Made by a program: the position numbers and the translations under genes. The notes under the pieces were generated by a model, which saw nothing but the letters and a program-made list of their open reading frames with translations, was not told the DNA's origin and ran no database searches. From Candidatus Moduliflexus flocculans (GTDB lineage: Bacteria > Moduliflexota > Moduliflexia > Moduliflexales > Moduliflexaceae), in NCBI GenBank assembly GCA_000739515.1, contig DF820459.1, forward strand, positions 884,503-922,217: a stretch of DNA of 37,715 nt. The letters are read 5' to 3'. Positions 30,936-37,715 of this stretch are shown piece after piece (position 1 is the first letter of the stretch; each line of letters begins with the position of its first letter).

Positions 30936-32027
30936 ATGCAAAATAATACTCATCTGTTCCAGAAAATATGGATGGTCAGTCTGTGCGGGATATTGTTGTT
31001 GATAAGTCAGGCCGTGCGCGCCAAAACCGTCGTTCAATGGGATGATTACCGCCAGCCATGCCAGCAAACCATCTATGTCTTTCAGCATGGCGAATACCGG
31101 CAGGAATCGGCTGAAATTCAGGTGAATTTGCCGGAAGAATTTGCGCGGCGGGACGTGCCGCTTACGTTGGTTATCGGATTGCAAAGCCGGACGTTAAGCA
31201 AACAGACGAAGCAGCCCAATTTCGATTCGTTTACTGCGTATCTCAAAGTGAATTCAAAGACGTATGCAATTCCGCTTTACAAAGAGCTTTCCAGCCAGGA
31301 GGCAGAGATCGCTATCAAGCCGCAAGATTTGCGCGTCGGGAAAAACACATTGACCGCGCGATTCCAGTGGCATGATCAAAAGGCTTCTTGTTCTGGCACG
31401 GGCTGCGGATATGAAATTCTTGCGCTTTATTTTAAGGAGTTCGGCGGAAATCGTTCCATTGAGAGGCAGTATTCTGGAATAGATGATTTGCCGGTGATGT
31501 TTGAAGAATCGTTCACGACCAACGCAAATCATTGGTTCGAAATGGAGCGGCCTGAAGCGGTTATGCGCATTCGCGACGGCAAGTTAGAATTCGCGCACCA
31601 CCGCGACGAGGGGAGTTGGCTGCTGTGGAACGAAATCCCTCTGGATCAAGCCCACGATTTTGCGATCAGCGCGACGATTCGGAAAATCTCCGGAATCAAC
31701 GATCATGGCTACGGCCTGATCTGGGGGGCGAAAGATGCCAATAATCGCTATCAGTTTTTGGTGGCGGGCAATGGATTTTATAAATATGAAAAATTGGTCA
31801 ACAATGAATGGCAGGAAGTAATCCCCTGGACGCCCTCCGCGTATATCAATCCCCTGAACGCCGCGAACACGCTCGCAATCAGAAAATTTGGCGACCGGCT
31901 GTCGTTTTTTGTAAATGGACAATGGCTTGGCGAGGCGGAGTTCGAACCGTTTTTCGGGAATAATATCGGTTTTGTGCTCAACCTGAATATGGCGGTAGAA
32001 TGCGATGATTTAATCCTTCGGCAATAA
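30936..32027 (+). CDS. Secreted concanavalin/LamG-like protein
   Basis: A 363-residue protein with a signal peptide (IWMVSLCGILLLISQAVRAK). The first half (to about 190) is a beta-type domain with VQVNLPEEF-like strands and a CSGTGCGYEI pair that may form a disulfide. The second half (FEESFTTNANHWFEMERPEA to VECDDLILRQ) resembles family-16/LamG-like jelly rolls with GLIWGAKDANNRYQFLVAGN and LAIRKFGDRLSFFVNGQWLG. No catalytic residues are evident; carbohydrate or surface binding is inferred. ATG 30936 is chosen to place the signal peptide at the terminus. Confidence 0.7.
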   Translation: MQNNTHLFQKIWMVSLCGILLLISQAVRAKTVVQWDDYRQPCQQTIYVFQHGEYRQESAEIQVNLPEEFARRDVPLTLVIGLQSRTLSKQTKQPNFDSFTAYLKVNSKTYAIPLYKELSSQEAEIAIKPQDLRVGKNTLTARFQWHDQKASCSGTGCGYEILALYFKEFGGNRSIERQYSGIDDLPVMFEESFTTNANHWFEMERPEAVMRIRDGKLEFAHHRDEGSWLLWNEIPLDQAHDFAISATIRKISGINDHGYGLIWGAKDANNRYQFLVAGNGFYKYEKLVNNEWQEVIPWTPSAYINPLNAANTLAIRKFGDRLSFFVNGQWLGEAEFEPFFGNNIGFVLNLNMAVECDDLILRQ

Positions 32028-32081
32028 AAGCCACGAAACACGCAAAATACATGAAAATGGCGTAAGTAAAATGCCCAAAAT

Positions 32082-32118
32082 ACAGACCTCACAGGTCTTG
32101 AAGACCTGTGAGGTCTGT
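32082..32118. repeat. Perfect 37-nt palindrome (CAGACCTCACAGGTCTT arms)
   Basis: Two 18-nt arms around one G. It is the longest palindrome in the window and belongs with the AGACCTCACAGG palindrome at 9090-9122. It lies between two plus-strand genes. Confidence 0.87.
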
Positions 32119-32209
32119 GCCGAATATTTTTTAGCGTTACTGAAGTAAATCATCTCCACAACTTCGCTGTTTTCGTGTATTTTGTGTGTATCGTGGTTTC
32201 TCCTTTCTA

Positions 32210-33496
32210 ATGACAATTGACGCTGCTGCGCTCGCGTTTGATCGCGAACATATCTGGCATCCGTACACCTCCATGCGAAATCCGCTGCCGGTTTATCCGG
32301 TGGTGTCTGCGTCCGGCGTTTACCTCGAGTTAGCGGACGGACGAAAACTGATTGATGGCATGTCGTCCTGGTGGGCGGCGATTCACGGTTATAATCATCC
32401 GGTGCTGAATCAGGCGATGACGGATCAGCTTCACTCAATGGCGCATGTCATGTTCGGCGGCATTACCCACGCTCCGGCCATCGAATTAGCGCGGCAGTTG
32501 ATCGAACTGACGCCGCCGTCGCTGCAACACGTTTTTTTCTGCGATTCCGGCTCGGTGGCGGTTGAAGTCGCCATCAAAATGGCGGTGCAATACTGGCGGG
32601 CGCAAGGAAATCGCGAAAAAACAAGACTCCTGACCATCCGTTCCGGCTATCATGGCGACACCTTCGGCGCGATGTCTGTCTGCGATCCTGTCACTGGAAT
32701 GCACCAGATTTTTAACGGCGTGCTGATGGAGCATCTGTTCGCGCCCGCGCCAGCGTGCCGTTTCGACGATGACTGGGACGAACGCTATTTTGCGGAATTT
32801 TCGGCGTTATTAGACACGCATCAGACGCAGATCGCCGCCGTGATTCTTGAGCCGATTGTGCAGGGCGCAGGGGGAATGCGTTTCTATTCGCCGCACTATC
32901 TGCGCCGGGTGCGGGAAGCGTGCGACGCCTGCGGCGTGCTGCTGATTCTTGACGAAATCGCGACCGGCTTCGGGCGTTCCGGGAAACTATTTGGTTGCGA
33001 ACATGCCGGAATCGATCCGGATATTCTTTGTCTCGGCAAAGCGTTGACTGGCGGTTATATGACGCTCGCCGCCACATTAGCAACCAGCCATGTCGCCCAA
33101 ACAATTTCGAACGGCGAGCCGGGCGTTTTTATGCACGGTCCTACCTTTATGGCAAATCCGCTGGCCTGCGCGGTCGCCTCGGCGAGTATTAAACTGCTGC
33201 TTGCGTCTCCCTGGCAAGAGCGAATTCAACGGATCGAAACGCAGTTAAAGGCCGAACTCGCGCCGTGCCGCTCGCTGCCTGCGGTCGCTGACGTGCGAGC
33301 GCTCGGCGCAATCGGCGTCGTAGAAGTCAAGCAGCCGGTCAATATGGCGGAGGTTCAGGCGCAATTCGTGGAACTTGGCGTCTGGGTGCGCCCGTTCGGA
33401 CGTTTGCTGTATATCATGCCGCCGTATATCATCGCGCCAGACGAACTCTGGCAGCTTACTCATGCGCTCTATCAGGTCGCGGCGAAACTCTCATGA
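32210..33496 (+). CDS. bioA: Adenosylmethionine-8-amino-7-oxononanoate aminotransferase
   Basis: A 428-residue PLP enzyme of biotin synthesis, converting KAPA to DAPA with SAM as amino donor. HIWHPYTSM and [19 protein letters not shown] are BioA-specific. [54 protein letters not shown] and [12 protein letters not shown] (PLP Lys) are also present. No other bio genes are in the window. It overlaps the TauE gene by 4 bp. Confidence 0.95.
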   Translation: MTIDAAALAFDREHIWHPYTSMRNPLPVYPVVSASGVYLELADGRKLIDGMSSWWAAIHGYNHPVLNQAMTDQLHSMAHVMFGGITHAPAIELARQLIELTPPSLQHVFFCDSGSVAVEVAIKMAVQYWRAQGNREKTRLLTIRSGYHGDTFGAMSVCDPVTGMHQIFNGVLMEHLFAPAPACRFDDDWDERYFAEFSALLDTHQTQIAAVILEPIVQGAGGMRFYSPHYLRRVREACDACGVLLILDEIATGFGRSGKLFGCEHAGIDPDILCLGKALTGGYMTLAATLATSHVAQTISNGEPGVFMHGPTFMANPLACAVASASIKLLLASPWQERIQRIETQLKAELAPCRSLPAVADVRALGAIGVVEVKQPVNMAEVQAQFVELGVWVRPFGRLLYIMPPYIIAPDELWQLTHALYQVAAKLS

Positions 33497-34218
33497 ATCA
33501 TCTCTGGATTATTCTGGCGGTCATCTTTTTTTCATCTCTTATTCAGGCCACATTCAGTTTCGGCGGCGCGTTAGTCGCGCTGCCGTTATTGGCCTTTGCG
33601 GTGGATGTCAAAACCGCGACGCCACTGATGACGCTGCTCTCCTGCTCAATCGCGGTGATCGTGGTGGTTTTGAAATGGCAGGATATTCATCTGCAAAATG
33701 CCTGGCGTTTGATTGTGTCAGCCTGGGTCGGGATTCCGTTCGGCATCTTCTTTCTCGTGCGCGTTGACGCGAAAATCGTCAAACTCGCATTAGCGCTTTC
33801 GGTGATTTTTTTTACGCTGCTGAATCTGCTCAACGCGAAAAAATATCATCTGAAACGTCCCTGGTATTCGCTGTTGTTTGGCTTTGTTTCGGGAGTGTTC
33901 GGCGGCGCGTACAATATCAGCGGCCCGCCGGTTGTGTTATACGGCACGCTCGCGCAATGGAGTCCGGCCACGTTTCGCGCCACGCTGCAAAGTTATGCCT
34001 TATTTACGAATCTGTTTGCCATTGCCGGCTATGCGTTCGCCGGGACAATCACGCCGGAAGTCATCACGTATTATTTTTATTCTCTGCCGATTGTCGCTGC
34101 GTCAATCTGGCTTGGCGGCCTGCTTCATCGGATCATTCCTGGCGAACAATATGTGATATATGTCAGAATATTATTGCTGCTGTTAGGGCTGAATCTGCTT
34201 TATTCCGTCATGCGGTAA
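33493..34218 (+). CDS. TauE/SafE-family membrane transporter
   Basis: A 241-residue protein with about seven or eight helices. The N-terminal [20 protein letters not shown] and the mid-protein [20 protein letters not shown] repeat motif are characteristic of the TauE/SafE (sulfite exporter-like) family, which exports sulfite or organosulfur anions in some members. The specific substrate is unknown. Its start overlaps the bioA stop (ATGA), suggesting co-translation. A link to biotin or its sulfur chemistry is only speculative. Confidence 0.87.
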   Translation: MNHLWIILAVIFFSSLIQATFSFGGALVALPLLAFAVDVKTATPLMTLLSCSIAVIVVVLKWQDIHLQNAWRLIVSAWVGIPFGIFFLVRVDAKIVKLALALSVIFFTLLNLLNAKKYHLKRPWYSLLFGFVSGVFGGAYNISGPPVVLYGTLAQWSPATFRATLQSYALFTNLFAIAGYAFAGTITPEVITYYFYSLPIVAASIWLGGLLHRIIPGEQYVIYVRILLLLLGLNLLYSVMR

Positions 34219-34281
34219 GAAACCTTGTCACTCACAATCGAAATTTCTGTATGAAATACGGCTTTTTCCGTTTGCAGCGTA

Positions 34282-35438
34282 TTACACAAGAAATTGCTGT
34301 ATTCCTTGAAGCAGGCTCTCTTTCTGCGCTTTTTTATGCGTTCTTGCCGTTGGAGGCATCTGGACAATCGCTCCTGATAATAACTGCGCGATGGTCAAAA
34401 TTTGGAGTTTGGGATAATCCTTATTCCAATTAGGAGAATGATAAAATCCGGAAGATGCGGCTTCTTTCCGCATCTCTCTGGTTGGTTCTTCTAATGTAAT
34501 AAACACTCCCAGTGCAGCCTGTTCTCGTTCGATTGTCCCGACGAAATCTCGAATATCGCCGTTTTTCACGTTGCCGCTTTTGACCTGTACCAGTAACTTT
34601 TTCGGTTTATTGTAGGGATCATCTAAAAACGTGATCATGCCATCAATGCCTTTATCTGAGCCTTTTTTCCCCTGTTTACTAATAAGGCTATTGGTTTTTG
34701 AGTTGGATACCCTAATCGTTCGGCAGATGAGCCAGCGATAATCGAGATGTCCCACACATCTCGCAATGGCATGCCGGGAGTATCTTCTGCGGTCGTATGT
34801 TTTTTTGTGTCGCCGGGTTCAAGGCGATTCTTTTTTCCTTTAAACCGTTTCAAAAAACCTTCTGTGGCAGGTTCGTACAATGTGTTGAATGTTGGTTGTC
34901 CCTGTTTGGCATAATAGAAAATAACATCGTGCATGCACTGGTAATTTGATGTTTTGGATGGCCATCGGCGATAACTCCAAATAATCTCAGCACGAAAGTT
35001 CTGTCCGCCAAAAATCACATCCAAAATCATTTTGAGATAATGGCTCATCGTCGGATCGCAATGCAAATATAAGCTCCCCTGAGGCTTAAGCACACGATAA
35101 AGTTCGATCAATCGAATGGTCATCATCACCAAATACGCCAGCACCTGATTTGTCCCGACCAACTCCCTCATGGCTCCAATCATTGTGGCAATCTTCGGCG
35201 TCGTTTCCGTTGTTAATTCTCTATATGTTGCTTCTGCTGATAAATCCCAATGCCATGTATCTTCAAAGGCGGTGAGTCGCGCTTCGGAATCTTCTCCGCT
35301 TTCATCTTTAAACAGGATATTATAATTTCGGTTCGAGTTGAATGGAGGGTCAATATAGATGAGATCAATGTTTGCATTCGGAATATATTCTCGAAGAATT
35401 GTCAGGTTATCGCCATAATAAAGCGTATTTTTCCACAT
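34282..35438 (-). pseudogene. DNA methyltransferase-Mrr fusion with internal deletion
   Basis: The first frame has MWKNTLYYGDNLTILREYIP and DLIYIDPPFNSNRNYN (motif IV, DPPF) and runs to ERLGYPTQKP. In beta-class enzymes this is followed by the DPFxGxGTT SAM motif, which is absent. Instead the sequence jumps out of frame to KQGKKGSDKGIDGMITF, KKLLVQVKSGNVKNGDIRDF, the restriction-like (Mrr-type) C-terminal domain. Intact relatives carry a few hundred residues between these points. Loss of the SAM site plus the frame change makes it non-functional as a methyltransferase. Confidence 0.85.
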
Positions 35439-35521
35439 AACGGGAGATGATCGCGAACAGTTATTCGAACACTTTATGGATAAAACAGCAAAATTCCCGA
35501 ATAACCATTCGCGACGAAATG

Positions 35522-35771
35522 TTAAAAAATGACCGCCCGAACGTGCTGCTCCGTCGCTTTTTTCAGGTGCGCGGCCACGATTTGCGCTTTGGCGCGTTTG
35601 CCGCGAATTTCCACGTTAAGCGTTGCGCCGTTCGCTAAACTGCTATCGAGTAGCGCGAGCGCGATAGCGCGTTTGCCGGTTTCTTCGAGGAGTTGAAACG
35701 CTGCGCCTTCCCCCTGATATTTCCAATATGGCACCATCGTGCCGCTGGTGACATAGCCGACGCGACGGTCG
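35522..35771 (-). pseudogene. Glycine cleavage T-protein (GcvT), C-terminal remnant
   Basis: About 83 residues: DRRVGYVTSGTMVPYWKYQG, then RAIALALLDSSLANGATLNV and EIRGKRAKAQIVAAHL. VGYVTSGT is the C-terminal barrel of aminomethyltransferase. The folate-binding N-terminal domains are missing; the remaining stretch joins an IS transposase remnant in the same frame. Confidence 0.7.
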
Positions 35772-36242
35772 CCTTTCAGCCCAACATAGAGCCAATCTTT
35801 GGCCGGGCAATAGCCATAAGAGGGTTGGAGAACCGGATCATCGAGAATGATCGCTCGCTGACGGGCTCATTTCGGATGACACACCGGAACGGACAAGGTA
35901 TCAAGCAGCTGGATTGGGTCTGCCCATGCGCCGCTGTCTCGTAAGATATCCTGTTAGATGATCTGCTTGATTCGCCAGAGGTACTGCCGTTGGCATACGA
36001 GGATTGAGTGGTCGGGCAGGGGCGGAAACCTGTCCTGATCGTGCGTGCGGACATACCGATAGATTTATTGTTGTCCGGTCTCCAGGCTGAGATATTCGCC
36101 GACAATTTCAAGGGGGAAGGGCTTCTTCATCACTGAATTTCGGCAGACACCCCGCATGACGCAATGGCATCGGAAACTGTCGTTGATCATACTGGATAAT
36201 CAGACAGGACACATACACAATAAATTCATCTCGTGTGAACAT
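35772..36242 (-). pseudogene. IS982-like transposase, decayed
   Basis: Starts MFTRDEFIVYVSCLIIQYDQ after a strong AAGGAGG site. FPMPLRHAGCLPKFSDEEAL, then after a frameshift in a C-run LEIVGEYLSLETGQQ, and later DTLSVPVCHPK and SYGYCPAKDWLYVGLKG follow the IS982-family order. It contains one frameshift and at least three in-frame stops (after TGQQ, KQII and HPK). The element is truncated and joined to the GcvT remnant; no inverted ends were found. The 36243-36430 stretch before it has no gene I recognise. Confidence 0.7.
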
Positions 36243-36430
36243 TAAAAACCTCCTTCGTAGAGAAGGCGATACGGTGTATTGCAGACGCCGCATCATTCTT
36301 AATAGTGGGCAATGTTCGCAAGGAAAAAATTGTAAAAAAGTTGCACATGACGTTTCTTCATCTCTCCTTTTCGAGAAAGACGCCTCTCGCGTCGTTGATC
36401 TCACTGAACATATTCTCAGGGAGTCGTTTG

Positions 36431-37714
36431 CTACATACTAATCCCAGTCGCCTGAAATTCTTTCGCATACGCGAGCGCCTGCTCGCGTGTGGTGACAGTC
36501 CCCTCTAACTGGGCATCTTCGACAGCTTCAAGCACGCGCTTAAAAACCGGGCCGGGCGCGAAGCCTAACTTGACGAGATCATCGCCGGAAATCAGACGCG
36601 GCGGATGGATGTTGTCGTGCGCGAATTCTTTGAGTTTGGCTTTGCAAAAATGATAGCTCTCTAATTGACGGTAACTGCTCATCCGATCCAAACGGTGCAA
36701 TTCTAACAAATCGGCAAAATGTTTCTGGCGCAGAAAGCGTTTCAGCGTGCTGGTTTTCATCTCCTGCGCGTGGGAAAATTTCTGGTGTTCCCGCACTAAT
36801 GTCGTGATTTTTTCAATGGCGTCGGTGGAGAATTTCAGGCGCAAACAGATGTTTTCCGCGATGTCCGCGCCGACAAGCTCATGCTGATGAAAACGGATGC
36901 GGTCGGTGACAGTGCGCGTCGCGGGTTTGCCGACATCGTGTAGCAGCGTCGCCATCGCCAATTCCGGCGATGGGTGTTTCATCTGTCGCAGCATCAGCAA
37001 TGTATGCGTAAACACGTCCCCTTCCGGGTGAAATTCCGGCGGCTGCGTCACGCCTTTCAGCGCGGCGACTTCGGGGAGAATCAATGGCAGCATGCCGCTG
37101 TCGTCTAACAGCCGAACGCCGCGTTCGGCCTGCGGCGACGTGAGGATTTTCAGGAGTTCCTCGCGAATCCGCTCCACGCTGACCTCTTGAATGTCCGGCG
37201 CGAGTTCCTGAATGGCGGCAAACGTCGCGGGATCAAGCTCGTAGCCGAAACGGACGGCAAAACGGATCGCCCGCAGCATCCGCAGCCGGTCTTCGAGAAA
37301 CCGGTCGCGCGGCTCGCCGATGCCGCGAATAATGCGCCGTTGAATGTCTTCCTGACCGCCGACGTAATCGAATATCTGCTCGGTCAGCGGATCGTAGGCC
37401 ATCCCGTTGATGGTTAAATCGCGGTGCTGCACATCTTCGCGAAGCCAGGCTTCGACGCTGTCGCCTGAGATATTGCGAAACTGCGCGACTTCGAATTTGA
37501 CTCCCTTAATCACGACCAGAATCACGCCGAATTGCGCCCCGACCGGCACAGTGCGCTTGAAAATCCGCGCCACCTGTTCCGGCGCGGCATTTGTGACAAT
37601 ATCGTAATCGCCGGGTTTGGCGTCCATCAGCATGTCGCGGACGCAGCCGCCGACCCAGTAGGCCGCAAAGCCATGCTCGCGCAGCGTTTGGAGAATGTGG
37701 AGGGCATGCTGTTT
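36431..37714 (-). CDS. cca: tRNA nucleotidyltransferase / poly(A) polymerase with HD domain (partial)
   Basis: The gene enters from the window end, so its first few codons are missing. Visible are WVGGCVRDMLMDAKPGDYDI (catalytic DxD), EDVQHRDLTINGMAYDP, FLEDRLRMLRAIRFAVRFG (neck/body) and an HD domain (HPEGDVFTHTLLMLRQM, ATLLHDVGKPATR). The class II polymerase adds CCA to tRNA 3' ends; the HD domain gives phosphatase or phosphodiesterase activity in some members. About 428 residues are seen. Confidence 0.93.
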   Translation of the reverse strand, partial: KQHALHILQTLREHGFAAYWVGGCVRDMLMDAKPGDYDIVTNAAPEQVARIFKRTVPVGAQFGVILVVIKGVKFEVAQFRNISGDSVEAWLREDVQHRDLTINGMAYDPLTEQIFDYVGGQEDIQRRIIRGIGEPRDRFLEDRLRMLRAIRFAVRFGYELDPATFAAIQELAPDIQEVSVERIREELLKILTSPQAERGVRLLDDSGMLPLILPEVAALKGVTQPPEFHPEGDVFTHTLLMLRQMKHPSPELAMATLLHDVGKPATRTVTDRIRFHQHELVGADIAENICLRLKFSTDAIEKITTLVREHQKFSHAQEMKTSTLKRFLRQKHFADLLELHRLDRMSSYRQLESYHFCKAKLKEFAHDNIHPPRLISGDDLVKLGFAPGPVFKRVLEAVEDAQLEGTVTTREQALAYAKEFQATGISM

Positions 37715-37715
37715 C

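Noticed and set aside
35776..36111. 111-residue minus-strand frame over the transposase remnant
   Set aside because: The composition is implausible (Ser/Arg-rich) and another frame of the same strand matches IS982-type blocks with stops.
1..37715. CRISPR array, rRNA or tRNA genes
   Set aside because: No regularly spaced direct repeats, no rRNA-like stretches and no convincing tRNA cloverleaf were seen by eye.

Overview
The window reads as part of the chromosome of an uncultivated, diderm (Gram-negative type), probably anaerobic bacterium. The evidence is a complete Rnf ion-pumping electron-transport operon with its flavin transferase ApbE, an MCP chemoreceptor, lipoproteins and LspA, Tat- and Sec-type signal peptides, and fermentation/xylan-type carbohydrate genes. 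No 16S rRNA, tRNA or CRISPR array is visible, so the phylum cannot be fixed from the sequence. An assignment to a KSB3/Modulibacteria-like lineage would be a guess.

Layout. (1) 1-2.3 kb: the stub of a GH39 xylosidase, a Tat-type DUF362 protein and a GAF-domain protein. (2) 2.4-8.6 kb: a run of minus-strand genes of mostly unknown function, separated by attC-type recombination sites. This is an integron cassette array without a visible integrase (CALIN-like). (3) 8.6-10.7 kb: a conserved hypothetical gene, two perfect palindromes and a plus-strand GH43 glycosidase. (4) 10.7-14.5 kb: a wrecked sugar/lipid-type regulon. It holds a ceramidase-like/Rpn-nuclease chimera, an MFS transporter stub and a lacI gene split by a complete 876-bp attC cassette encoding an isoprenylcysteine-methyltransferase-like membrane protein. 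Three identical-type CACGTG operators mark the former regulon. (5) 14.6-22.1 kb: apbE-rnfCDGEAB on the minus strand, followed downstream by a methyltransferase and rseC. (6) 22.3-28.7 kb: an MCP, dispersed repeats, an SfsA-DUF123 fusion and a two-gene type II restriction-modification system. (7) 28.8-34.2 kb: lspA, a LysM protein, an isolated rplC (ribosomal protein L3), a secreted lectin-like protein, bioA and a TauE/SafE transporter. (8) 34.3-37.7 kb: three decayed genes (a Mod-Mrr type methyltransferase lacking its SAM motif, a GcvT C-terminal stub, an IS982-like transposase), then a CCA-adding/poly(A) polymerase gene running off the window end.

The most striking observation is the cassette in lacI. 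Removing bases 13314-14189 rejoins the two halves at a codon boundary (CTG|TTA), giving one uninterrupted 338-residue LacI-family regulator. The removed piece has a matched R''/R' pair (GCCTAAC/GTTAGGC), the extrahelical bases expected of attC, and a gene starting 61 nt inside its leading edge. This is direct sequence evidence for integrase-type insertion of a cassette at a secondary, non-attI site inside a chromosomal gene. At least five other attC-like sites lie nearby, so cassette traffic has shaped this locus repeatedly. Short perfect palindromes and a 59-bp stop-codon-linked repeat add a second layer of mobile or repetitive DNA.
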